A DNA stretch of 64,000 nucleotides from Bog-950 sp046329515 (GTDB taxonomy: Bacteria > Bacteroidota > Bacteroidia > Chitinophagales > LD1): positions 62,001-126,000 of the forward strand of contig JAXLUM010000003.1 in NCBI GenBank assembly GCA_046329515.1, written 5' to 3'. The notes under the pieces were generated by a model. It was given only the letters and a program-made list of their open reading frames with translations. It was not told the origin of the DNA and made no database searches. Below are positions 1 through 7,746 of this stretch, piece by piece. The position numbers and the translations under genes were made by a program. Positions within the stretch are counted from its first letter, which is position 1. Every line of letters starts with the position of its first letter.

Positions 1-123
1 ATGTTTGACGATCCGCTGCCAGTAGCTCAAATAGCCACATCAATTGGTGTTATAATAGCGCACATAGCAGCTTTTTTGGGTATTAGTTTTTATCATTTCA
101 CCCGCAAAGATTTACTGAGCTGA
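1..123 (+). CDS. C-terminal end of a membrane protein (partial)
   Basis: Frame 1 is open from the window edge to the TGA at 121-123 and encodes about 40 residues. They contain one hydrophobic segment (around IATSIGVIIAHIAAFLGISF) followed by a short polar tail ending FTRKDLLS. This looks like the last transmembrane helix and cytoplasmic tail of a polytopic protein such as an ABC-2 type transporter permease, but the piece is too short to name. The ATG at position 1 is probably internal, with the real start left of the window. The stop lies one base before the start of the next gene, so the two are likely co-transcribed. Confidence 0.5.
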   Translation: MFDDPLPVAQIATSIGVIIAHIAAFLGISFYHFTRKDLLS

Positions 124-124
124 T

Positions 125-814
125 ATGAAACCTGTATTTCTCTTACTGCTTGTATTGTTTACGGAATGTGTTATGGCCCAGCAACCGGCGCAGACCGTTA
201 ATGCCGCTTACAAAAATTTTAAAAGGCTGAAGGATTACAGTGCCAATGTAAAAATGGACTTTGATATTCCTTCGGTGCGTATAAAAAGTATTGAAGGCAA
301 AGTGTATTTTAAGCAGCCTAACCGTTTTAGAGTAAAAACAAACGGCATTATTTTTTTGCCGAACCAAAATCCTTACTACGCGCTTGGTTTTTTAGCAGAT
401 AGCAGCGCCTACACGGCTGTTGCTACCGGCACTGAAAAAATAGGAACTGCTGATTGTAAGATTATAACGGTAATTCCGCTTAAAGAAGGCGAGGTGGTAC
501 TATGCAAGTTATGGATAGATGAGGCCCGTTCGTTAATACTGCGCACACAACTTACCACACGCACTGATGGTACTATACAAATGGACAACACCTTTAGCCC
601 AACGGCAGTGTACCCTACGCCCGATAAAATTCTGTTTACGGTTGATATGACCAAGTTTAAAGTGCCCAAAGCTATTGCGGTTGACATTAACTCTAAAACC
701 ACCTCGGGCAGTTATAACCAAAAAAGCACCGGCCACATTACGTTAAGCTTCACTGATTACAAAATCAATCAGAACCTCTCTAATTCGGTATTTGAGGAAG
801 ATAAACAGCAATAG
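125..814 (+). CDS. LolA-like periplasmic lipoprotein-carrier family protein
   Basis: A 229-residue protein with a signal peptide (residues 1-18, cleavage probably after CVMA). The mature part resembles the LolA/LolB fold: alternating beta-strands with YKNFKRLKDYSANVKMDF near the N-terminus, GKVYFKQPNRFRVKT around 59-73, and a C-terminal strand repeat. Bacteroidota have many LolA-like proteins that carry lipids or lipoproteins across the periplasm; a specific cargo cannot be read from the sequence. The ATG begins one base after the stop of the upstream membrane protein, suggesting an operon with a transporter. No key residues are diagnostic, so the family call rests on the strand pattern and size. 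Confidence 0.6.
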   Translation: MKPVFLLLLVLFTECVMAQQPAQTVNAAYKNFKRLKDYSANVKMDFDIPSVRIKSIEGKVYFKQPNRFRVKTNGIIFLPNQNPYYALGFLADSSAYTAVATGTEKIGTADCKIITVIPLKEGEVVLCKLWIDEARSLILRTQLTTRTDGTIQMDNTFSPTAVYPTPDKILFTVDMTKFKVPKAIAVDINSKTTSGSYNQKSTGHITLSFTDYKINQNLSNSVFEEDKQQ

Positions 815-869
815 CAATTTGTTTGTAATACGGGCTGTCAGGCCCCGTCAATAATAAACAGGGGAAGTA

Positions 870-890
870 CCTTGCACCAAAAGTTTGGGG
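870..890. repeat. left copy of att-like direct repeat (matches 5044-5063)
   Basis: The sequence CCTTGCACCAAAAGTTTGGG here matches CCTTGCATCAAAAGTTTAGG at 5044-5063 with two differences. The shared core CAAAAGTTT-GG is the anticodon arm of the tRNA-Arg(CCU) gene at 5129-5203 read on the plus strand. The two copies bracket the PIN-domain gene. A GGCCCCG run lies about 30 bases to the left, as TAGCCCCGG does at the right copy, so the resemblance may extend over a degraded tRNA 3' half. The rest of the 815-1048 spacer shows nothing else apart from the promoter candidate. Confidence 0.5.
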
Positions 891-995
891 ACTTTTAGTA
901 GCCTTAAGCACTGACTTATCGAACCTTTGGAGTTATATTCAACGGGTTGGTTTATTTTAAGACGTATTTAAAATATGTTTCAATTTATCGTTTCT

Positions 996-1003
996 TATAT
1001 TTG
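996..1003 (+). promoter_or_regulatory. candidate -7 box for the PIN-domain gene
   Basis: TATATTTG fits the Bacteroidota -7 consensus TAnnTTTG and lies 45 bases upstream of the GTG start at 1049. A convincing -33 TTTG at 18-20 bases upstream is not visible, so this is only a moderate candidate. Confidence 0.4.
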
Positions 1004-1048
1004 AGTGTTAAAGTTTACTCTTAATACAAGCGCATAAGTTAATAAATA

Positions 1049-4000
1049 GTGATTTACCTCTTTTTTGATAGCGATGTTTGGTTAAACTCTCTCAAAGAAA
1101 GCGGGGAGGAAGATAACTATATTGATTCATTGGAGTACTGGATTGAAAATGGGCATGTCAAAATACTACTTCCTGAAAACGTAATTGACGAATGGAAAAG
1201 AAACCGAGACAAGAAAAAGGAAACGTTTCTAGAAGATTGGAAATCCTTTTTCAACAGAGCCAAAAAGGTTTTCTCAGGGGATGTGGTAAACAATTTAATG
1301 ACCCCTGAGAATCTGAATGAGAGAGTTGAGAAACAGCTCAAAAGAGTTGAAGCAATTTTTGAAAACTACGCTATAAAAATTCCAATCACCAACGATTATA
1401 AATTAAAGGCAATAGAATTAGCTGAACGGAAGAAGGCGCCTTTTGGACAAAAGAACAGCATTGGAGATGCTTATATTTTTGTAAGCATAATCGACTATAT
1501 TTCATCTAACAATCTTTCCGATTGTGTTTTTGTAACCAATAACCACACAGATTTCAGCCACAAAGGTGATTACAGTAAAATTCACCCTGATTTAGAGCCT
1601 GAATTCACTAAACTGCAAATCAGTTATTACATTAATCTCAGAAGATTTTTTCGTGAGTACTCATCTCGTCTTCCAGATGTCTCAGAATACAGAAAGCTCA
1701 AAGCTCGCAAAGAAGAAGATAAAAAACTTGCTAGTGCGGTTTTGGACCCTCAAACACTTGAGAACCTAACAGGACTAAGAGATTCTTACATTGAAAACAT
1801 TAATCACTTAGACCTAATTTTCAAAACCGTCAGTCCAACAAAGGAGCAAGTTCTCTTTGCGCTCGGGTTAGTTGATTCTGATGAAAGTTACAAGCAATAC
1901 TTTTTTAAAAAAATTGAAAGTAGTGTTTGGTTTAAAATACTTAAAAGTAGCGGAGAGTTTAATCCCTCAAAGAATCCTGCCCCGATTCAGTTAAATGATG
2001 GGATTCAAGTTCCCCTGTGGGATCCGCTTGTTTACCTTGAAAAGCTTTCATTGCAAATCAAGAATGGACAGTCTCTTGAACTCATTGATGAAATAGTTGC
2101 AATCATCAATGAAACTTCTCAAAAACCAGTTGACAATTACAAAACCTGGTATTTGTTTATCAAAATATTGGCTAATCTCCCGAAAGAAAAAATTCCAATA
2201 GAGACATTGAAATTCATTCCTACATGGTTTAGTGGAAGTTTTGATACAATGATGCAGAGTTCAGAGATATGCGATAATCTACTTCCAAAGTTTCTCTCTG
2301 AAAGTCCAACAACGGATGACATTCAAAAGGCAGAAGTGATTTTAAAATATCTTTTCAGTATTGAGAAAGTTGAAGTTACTGGACAGGGCAGATTAGTGAC
2401 TGATGCAGAGAGCTATCACTCGAAAGTTTACATGTATTATTTAACAGATGCTTTAATTGATAAGAAGCTAACGAAAAAAATTGTTGCTTATTGTTCAGAT
2501 AATATCATTATTGAATTAGCAGAAAAAATTAAGACGCTGGGATTTGATTTTCCTGGAGGAATTAACTTTTCACTCAAAATAATAGACAAGAGCTACAGTT
2601 GTAAGGCTGAAATTGTAAATGAGGATTTGATTGTTAAGATTTTAGTGGAAGATGGAAAAATCATTGGAGAAGGAATAATAGAAAAATTTGAAAACCTTAC
2701 CGACGAGCAAGTGAAAGCTTACTTAATTGCGCTTCTGGAAAAGTTAGAAGTTGTATATGAAGAGAACGAAGAAAACGAGTGGGAAATACAAATACTTACA
2801 AATGCTTTAGCAAATGGCAATTACCACTTTTCTGACGACGCAATAAGTGAATTAAATTACCGCTCCCATCACGGAGATAAAGTTATTGAAGTGTTTTCTT
2901 TAATCTTTAGGAATCTTCTAAATGATAAAGTACAACAGAATAAGGAAGAGGGGCTTTTGCTTTTAAAAGTTTTTGCCTTTAAGAATAAATACAGGTCGAC
3001 ATTTTTCCGTAGGGTTATTCTGTTTGTAATTAGAGAGAATTGGGAGGCATGTAGGGGTTTGTTTTGGGAAATTGTTAAAGAGAATGACTCCTTGTCGCTT
3101 TTTTCTGATTATAATTTTTATAAAGACCTGTACGAAATCCTCAATAAGAACCAAATGTTATTGCGCCAAGAAGAAATCTCGACACTTCAAAAGATAATCG
3201 ATTTAGGCCCTCGGGATAAAGAAGTTGGAGACCCAAAGTATAAGGACTATTGGCAGTTGCGTTGGTATTCTGCTTTGAGAAATATTGCTCCGTTCAGAAA
3301 AAGTTATGAAAAGCTTTCACAATCAGAAAACCTGACCAACGAACACTATGAAAATTTGGGTGTGATAAGAACCAGAGTTGGTTCGGTTTCTCCTTTTAGT
3401 GTAGAAGAAATACTTCAAAAAGGTAATCAGGATATTGTCGAATTCATTCATGCGTTCAAACCAAAAGATCGTTGGGAAGAACCAACTATTGACGGACTAT
3501 CAAGTTCATTAAGTGCAGCGATCCAAAAGGAACCGCAAAAATTTTCTGATGAAATTGAACTTTACAAGGATGTACCCTACATCTATGCTTACCATATTTC
3601 CAATGGTTTTAGGGAGGCATGGAAAAATAAAAGGTCATTCAATTGGGAAAAGGTTTTGAATTTCTACAAAGAGTATATCTCAAACGAAAAATTTACATCA
3701 GATGAGCTTCGTTTAGAAAATGATGGTTGGGGGGCAACATCAGATTGGGTTTTAGGTTCAGTTGCTAACCTTTTAACTGAAGGGTTGCAATCAGACAATA
3801 ATGGATTTGATTTATCGCTTCTGCCTATTGCAAAATATATTCTTAAAATTATTGTTCCACGGTTAAGGCCAGTGGAAGACTTTAAGCAAACGAATATGGA
3901 CTATCCGACCTATTCGCTGAATTCAACAGCCGGTAAAACGCTTAGAGCTTTACTTGATTATTCACTCAGGAGAGCAAGAAACTTAAAAGCAGAAGATAGT

Positions 4001-4912
4001 TTACCCTATTGGGAAAAAGAGATTAAGGCTTTATGGGAAGAAACTTTTAATAAAGGAATAATCGACGGTTACGTTATCAACGGTCGGTATTTCCAGCAAT
4101 TTTATTATTTGGATAAAGAGTGGATAACTAATAAAGTAAAAGAGTATTACAAACTTGAAGATAAGGAGTGGCGTGCTTTTATGAGTGGATTTGCCTTCGG
4201 CAATCCGCCATTTAACAAGGACATTTATCAGTTGTTTTACGCGCACTATGAAAGAGCAATTAAGAACAACATTCAGATAAAAGGTCATTATGGTCACGGT
4301 ATTATTAGACACATTGTTGCTTTTTATTTTTGGGGTTTTGAAGATTTGCAAACGGACGGCTTGCTTACAATGCTTTTCAATGAAGGCGATCATGCTAGTA
4401 TTCTAGAAGTTGTAAATTTTGTTTGGAGGCAGGAGAGCTATTTGAATAGTTTGAATGGAGAGGAAGTAAAGAACTTTGAAGAAATAATTTTCAATTTGTG
4501 GAACTACCTTGTTCAGAAGTATGACAATACAACTAGCGAAGAAGGACATGAGGTTTTAGCTGCACTTTCAAATCTTCTTGTTTTCGTACCTAAGCTAAAT
4601 GACACTTATACGGCTTTAGTTTTGAAGTCAAGCGAGGTTACCGATAAACGGTCTTATTCTCATTATCTTATTGAAAACCTTGTCAAACTTAAAGACCGTG
4701 GTGGTCTAAATGAGTCTGCTAAACATGTTGGAATTATCTTGAACTCAATGCGATTTGCTCCTTACTTTTCCTCCAATGACAAGAAACATATTATTGACTT
4801 AGTTGTATTTCTTTATGAAAATGGACAGAAGCCAATTGCCGATGAATTTTGTAACAAGATGGCAAAGCAGGGCGATGAATTTCTTATTGAGATACATAAC
4901 AAATATAGGTAA
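1049..4912 (+). CDS. very large protein with N-terminal PIN-like nuclease domain
   Basis: 1287 residues with no signal peptide. Residues 1-190 look like a PIN-fold RNase of the DUF4935 kind: acidic D7/D9 at the end of the first strand, E48 in ENVIDEW, D140 in NSIGDAYIF, and FVTNNHTDF (161-169) in place of the usual TnD strand. The remaining ~1100 residues are rich in K, E, L and N, appear mostly helical, and match no family I recognise; they could form a helical-repeat sensor. The start is GTG at 1049, because an in-frame TAA at 1043-1045 excludes any longer ORF. The gene is much richer in A+T than its neighbours, stands alone, and is bracketed by att-like repeats next to tRNA-Arg. I infer a horizontally acquired, possibly defence-related RNase. 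Catalytic residues are assigned by eye. Confidence 0.7.
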   Translation: MIYLFFDSDVWLNSLKESGEEDNYIDSLEYWIENGHVKILLPENVIDEWKRNRDKKKETFLEDWKSFFNRAKKVFSGDVVNNLMTPENLNERVEKQLKRVEAIFENYAIKIPITNDYKLKAIELAERKKAPFGQKNSIGDAYIFVSIIDYISSNNLSDCVFVTNNHTDFSHKGDYSKIHPDLEPEFTKLQISYYINLRRFFREYSSRLPDVSEYRKLKARKEEDKKLASAVLDPQTLENLTGLRDSYIENINHLDLIFKTVSPTKEQVLFALGLVDSDESYKQYFFKKIESSVWFKILKSSGEFNPSKNPAPIQLNDGIQVPLWDPLVYLEKLSLQIKNGQSLELIDEIVAIINETSQKPVDNYKTWYLFIKILANLPKEKIPIETLKFIPTWFSGSFDTMMQSSEICDNLLPKFLSESPTTDDIQKAEVILKYLFSIEKVEVTGQGRLVTDAESYHSKVYMYYLTDALIDKKLTKKIVAYCSDNIIIELAEKIKTLGFDFPGGINFSLKIIDKSYSCKAEIVNEDLIVKILVEDGKIIGEGIIEKFENLTDEQVKAYLIALLEKLEVVYEENEENEWEIQILTNALANGNYHFSDDAISELNYRSHHGDKVIEVFSLIFRNLLNDKVQQNKEEGLLLLKVFAFKNKYRSTFFRRVILFVIRENWEACRGLFWEIVKENDSLSLFSDYNFYKDLYEILNKNQMLLRQEEISTLQKIIDLGPRDKEVGDPKYKDYWQLRWYSALRNIAPFRKSYEKLSQSENLTNEHYENLGVIRTRVGSVSPFSVEEILQKGNQDIVEFIHAFKPKDRWEEPTIDGLSSSLSAAIQKEPQKFSDEIELYKDVPYIYAYHISNGFREAWKNKRSFNWEKVLNFYKEYISNEKFTSDELRLENDGWGATSDWVLGSVANLLTEGLQSDNNGFDLSLLPIAKYILKIIVPRLRPVEDFKQTNMDYPTYSLNSTAGKTLRALLDYSLRRARNLKAEDSLPYWEKEIKALWEETFNKGIIDGYVINGRYFQQFYYLDKEWITNKVKEYYKLEDKEWRAFMSGFAFGNPPFNKDIYQLFYAHYERAIKNNIQIKGHYGHGIIRHIVAFYFWGFEDLQTDGLLTMLFNEGDHASILEVVNFVWRQESYLNSLNGEEVKNFEEIIFNLWNYLVQKYDNTTSEEGHEVLAALSNLLVFVPKLNDTYTALVLKSSEVTDKRSYSHYLIENLVKLKDRGGLNESAKHVGIILNSMRFAPYFSSNDKKHIIDLVVFLYENGQKPIADEFCNKMAKQGDEFLIEIHNKYR

Positions 4913-4995
4913 TGAAAATGCGAACCGCTAAAAATGGCTAAACAAAAAAGGGTTTCAGTATTGAATCAAGTACTTCAGCTATACTTTGGCAACAC

Positions 4996-5066
4996 GTAGC
5001 CCCGGCAGGAATCCCTGCCTGACTGCGTCACGCAGAAAGGAAACCTTGCATCAAAAGTTTAGGAAA
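4996..5066 (-). pseudogene. degenerate tRNA-Arg 3'-half copy (att-remnant)
   Basis: Read next to the intact tRNA-Arg, this stretch repeats GTAGCCCC (acceptor 3' strand), has a T-arm-like hairpin GGCAGGAATCCCTGCC where the gene has a T stem-loop, then carries an extra ~30 bases including the hairpin CTGCGTCACGCAG, and resumes with ATCAAAAGTTTAGGAAA (anticodon arm). Such truncated tRNA 3' halves are typically left by integration at tRNA genes. It lies downstream of the PIN gene and upstream of the intact tRNA, as expected for an islet boundary. The spacer 4913-4995 shows nothing recognisable. Confidence 0.5.
5044..5063. repeat. right copy of att-like direct repeat (matches 870-890)
   Basis: CCTTGCATCAAAAGTTTAGG, differing at two positions from the left copy. 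Its core TCAAAAGTTTAGGAAA also occurs inside the intact tRNA-Arg gene at 5158-5173, covering the anticodon loop. Confidence 0.55.
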
Positions 5067-5091
5067 TACTAGTGCGAGACCGAGTATTGAG

Positions 5092-5129
5092 AAAAACCAG
5101 AGTGAGAGGCCGCTCTCCCTCTGGTTTTT
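5092..5129 (-). terminator. terminator of tRNA-Arg
   Basis: An 11-bp inverted repeat, AAAAACCAGAG at 5092-5102 and CTCTGGTTTTT at 5119-5129, with a further short complementary inner part. On the minus strand it starts at the encoded CCA end of the tRNA and ends in a T-run, the expected form of an intrinsic terminator. Confidence 0.65.
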
Positions 5130-5203
5130 GGTAGCCCCGAGCAGAATCGAACTGCTATCAAAAGTTTAGGAAACTTCTATTCTATCCGTTGAACTACGGG
5201 ACC
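5129..5203 (-). tRNA. tRNA-Arg (anticodon CCU)
   Basis: A complete cloverleaf on the minus strand: acceptor GGTCCCG/CGGGGCT, D stem GTTC/GAAT, anticodon stem GAAGT/ACTTT with loop TTCCTAA (anticodon CCT, reading AGG), and a perfect T stem AGCAG/CTGCT with loop TTCGATT. The discriminator is A and the 3' CCA is encoded. This isoacceptor is a known integration site for islands, which fits the repeats around the PIN gene. A terminator follows immediately. Confidence 0.9.
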
Positions 5204-5230
5204 ATAAGCTGAATAACAACAACCCCGGTA

Positions 5231-5260
5231 TCCCGCTGCAATAGCGGGAAAGGGACCATA
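5231..5260. repeat. hairpin plus short copy of tRNA-Arg 5' flank
   Basis: TCCCGCT/AGCGGGA form a hairpin (5231-5249), followed by GGGACCATA, which also occurs at the 5' end of the tRNA-Arg gene (5199-5207, plus strand). This looks like a small tandem duplication of the tRNA border carrying a palindromic insert. It lies in the tRNA-barrel spacer, in which nothing else is recognisable. Confidence 0.4.
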
Positions 5261-5365
5261 AAGAACGGAGGGCGAAAATAATTTCTTTCGGCAAAATTGC
5301 AGAGTGTGGTTTAATGCACGGCTCCAGCATCTTTTTTGTATTATAGCAGTATCTAAAATCTATCT

Positions 5366-6430
5366 ATGAACAAAAAAATACCTGCAGTTTTAGCGGCTCT
5401 GTTGCTTTCGGCAGCAGCGCTTAATGCGCAAAAGGGCTTTAGCCTTCGCTTAGCCGGCGGTTATGCCTGGCCTGGCTTTCTTAAAACGGAATCTATAATG
5501 GGCCCCAGGGTGGACCCTAAAAACCCTTATAGCGATGCCCTTGTGCCAATGGCCGATATTGAACATCCGAATGACTCCATTAACAGCTACAAATTAACCC
5601 GAGGCAGTTACGGGCAGGGCATGAACTTTACCCTTGGCCTGGGCTACCAGATTAACCGCTACTTTGGGGTGGAGTTGGGTGTTTCGTATCTTAAAAGCGC
5701 TACCATAGGCTGCAAGCAGAACTACGAATTGATTTATGATGCCGGCGGCGGCTTTTTTGCCCATTCGCCTTATACCATGAGCGTGGATATGAAAACCAAC
5801 GCCTTTGGCTTACAGGTGTCGCCCGCTATTTATGTGCAGGCTGCCAAGCCGGGTTGGAAGGTTTACCCTTATGCAAGGGTGGGTGTTAGCCTGCCGGTAT
5901 ATGGCGGTTTAACCCATACTATTGATATACACATACAGGATGAGGTATTTACCGAAGCGCCTGCTATTGCTACCATATTGGGCAAAAGCCCTTACTTTTT
6001 AGGTAACAACACCAAGGTTACCCTTAAAACAGAAGGTACGGTATCGCTTGGTGTAAACGGTGCAGTGGGTGTTAAGTATGAGCCGCTACCTTTTATGGGT
6101 GTGTTTGCCGAGGTAAACGGCCAGTACCTGGTAACCCGCGCAAAACGTTCTGACATTACCCAGTGGGATGTTGACGGCGTAAGCAAATTAGATGCACGCG
6201 GCCCTTACCGCACTATGTTTAATTATGTGGATGAGTTAACGCCATCATCAAATAACGGCGATAACAACAAGGATATTAACGGTAAGCCTAAGTTTGACCC
6301 TAACAAAGCTAAGGATGATATACGCCCTACAGGCCCTTTCAGCAATATAGGCATTAACATAGGTGTAAGCTTTGTATTTGGTAAGGAAACCTTAAAGAAG
6401 AAAGAAAAGACTAAGCCGGCTAATCAATAG
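5366..6430 (+). CDS. outer-membrane beta-barrel protein
   Basis: 354 residues with a signal peptide (1-21, ending LNAQ) and a mature part made of alternating aromatic/glycine beta-strands such as GMNFTLGLGYQINRYFGVELGVSYL, typical of the 8-12 stranded OmpA/PorT-like barrels of Bacteroidota (known family behaviour; function here unknown). There is a long polar loop or insert near residues 285-325 (NNGDNNKDINGKP, DPNKAKDDIRP) before the last strand NIGINIGVSFVFGKE and a lysine-rich tail. It is monocistronic, between tRNA-Arg and a strong bidirectional terminator. The barrel call is supported by strand periodicity, not by any specific motif. Confidence 0.65.
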   Translation: MNKKIPAVLAALLLSAAALNAQKGFSLRLAGGYAWPGFLKTESIMGPRVDPKNPYSDALVPMADIEHPNDSINSYKLTRGSYGQGMNFTLGLGYQINRYFGVELGVSYLKSATIGCKQNYELIYDAGGGFFAHSPYTMSVDMKTNAFGLQVSPAIYVQAAKPGWKVYPYARVGVSLPVYGGLTHTIDIHIQDEVFTEAPAIATILGKSPYFLGNNTKVTLKTEGTVSLGVNGAVGVKYEPLPFMGVFAEVNGQYLVTRAKRSDITQWDVDGVSKLDARGPYRTMFNYVDELTPSSNNGDNNKDINGKPKFDPNKAKDDIRPTGPFSNIGINIGVSFVFGKETLKKKEKTKPANQ

Positions 6431-6443
6431 AACGGCCGCAAAT

Positions 6444-6477
6444 AAAAAAGCCCCGTGAGCAATCGCGGGGCTTTTTT
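6444..6477. terminator. bidirectional terminator between barrel gene and esterase
   Basis: Stem GCCCCG/CGGGGC at 6450-6455 and 6466-6471, flanked by an A-run and a T-run. It can end transcription of both convergent genes. Confidence 0.8.
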
Positions 6478-6497
6478 ATTTGTATTAGTTGAAGTGC

Positions 6498-7700
6498 TTA
6501 TTCAAACACTACACGTTTAACAGAGAAGGTAGCATCTTTAGCCATAACCTTAACGAAGTAAATACCTGCAGGCAGGTCGTTTCTTTCAAAGGTAATGTTA
6601 GCGCTGTTAACAGGCTTTTCGCTTATTAAGCGGCCGGTGTTATCAATTAACTGAACAGAAGAATAATCGTTAGTGTTAGTCAGTAACACGTTAACCTGGC
6701 CTGTTGCAGGAATAGGGTATACGTTTACTTCGTTCTCCTTAGCCATATCCTTAATACCTACACCCGAAGTGCAGAAGAAGGTATAGTAAAGGAAGTTGGC
6801 AGCCATAGTATCAACCTTGGTCATTTTAGCATTGTCTGTACCCCATGGCACGTGTCCATCGCCGGGGAATACAACGCTAAGGTGTGTAACATTATACTGC
6901 TGGTATAGTGGGTCTAAAGCGCCTAAACCACACAGGCGAACCGGTGTAGCGCCGCTTTGTGCGTTAGCACAGCCGTAAGGCACCACAGCATCAGCATCGC
7001 CATGGAAGTGTACCACAGGCTTGCTGCCCGGGCCAACAAACTCAGGCACGTTTAAGCCACCTGCGCAGCTAACCAATGCACTAACTTCTGAAGAGTAACC
7101 ATCGTTACCGCTGTTACCTTCAATACCGCCGTTGTTATTAATAATAGCCTGTAAAGTAGCCGGTGCTTCCGCTACACTGTCAATATAAATGTAGTGTTGA
7201 AACAAAACCGCGCCTGCACTGTTACCGCCCACAAAAATGTGATTAGGGTCAATTTTGTAGGTGTTGGTGGTTGCTGCATCCTTACGGAAGAAACGAACGG
7301 CAGATTTACCATCGCTGATAGCCATCATAACTTCGTTAATTGCTTTTGATGAATCAAGCATATCAAGGAAGCTGGCCAAACGGTAGTCAATAGAAACTGC
7401 TACATAACCGCGCTTGGCAAAATTGGTGCACAGGGTAGTAACTACGTTATCGTTGCTTTTGTTGCCTGATACAAAGCTGCCGCCGTGTGCCAGTACAATA
7501 AGCGGACGCATTGAAGCTGTATCGCCTTGTGGTTCGTAAACATCTAACTTAAGCGTGGTGCTGTTAGATGTGCTGTACGTAATATCAGTAGTAGTGGTAA
7601 CGTTCTGGAAAATCATTTCCTTATAACGCTGGCCGCACTGCGCAAATATTTGCGTAGAGAAAAGAAGAAGCATGAAAGCCGTGTAAATTTTGGGTTTCAT
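6498..7700 (-). CDS. secreted alpha/beta-hydrolase (esterase) with T9SS sorting domain
   Basis: 400 residues: signal peptide 1-20, an alpha/beta-hydrolase domain of the carboxylesterase/lipase type (about 30-310), and a C-terminal type A sorting domain (about 325-400, with NVYPIPATGQVNVLL, LPAGIYFVKV and a basic end KRVVFE). Visible active-site elements are the oxyanion HGGS (72-75), the nucleophile Ser161 in GGNSAG, the acid in HGDADAVVP (235 or 237) and His283 in GDGHVPWG. It should be exported by Sec, crossed over the outer membrane by the T9SS and either released or anchored. The natural ester is unknown. The arrangement is convergent with the upstream barrel gene. Confidence 0.8.
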   Translation of the reverse strand: MKPKIYTAFMLLLFSTQIFAQCGQRYKEMIFQNVTTTTDITYSTSNSTTLKLDVYEPQGDTASMRPLIVLAHGGSFVSGNKSNDNVVTTLCTNFAKRGYVAVSIDYRLASFLDMLDSSKAINEVMMAISDGKSAVRFFRKDAATTNTYKIDPNHIFVGGNSAGAVLFQHYIYIDSVAEAPATLQAIINNNGGIEGNSGNDGYSSEVSALVSCAGGLNVPEFVGPGSKPVVHFHGDADAVVPYGCANAQSGATPVRLCGLGALDPLYQQYNVTHLSVVFPGDGHVPWGTDNAKMTKVDTMAANFLYYTFFCTSGVGIKDMAKENEVNVYPIPATGQVNVLLTNTNDYSSVQLIDNTGRLISEKPVNSANITFERNDLPAGIYFVKVMAKDATFSVKRVVFE

Positions 7701-7746
7701 AGAGGGTTTTTATTGTGAATTAAATAGTAATCGAATGTAAAATTAT

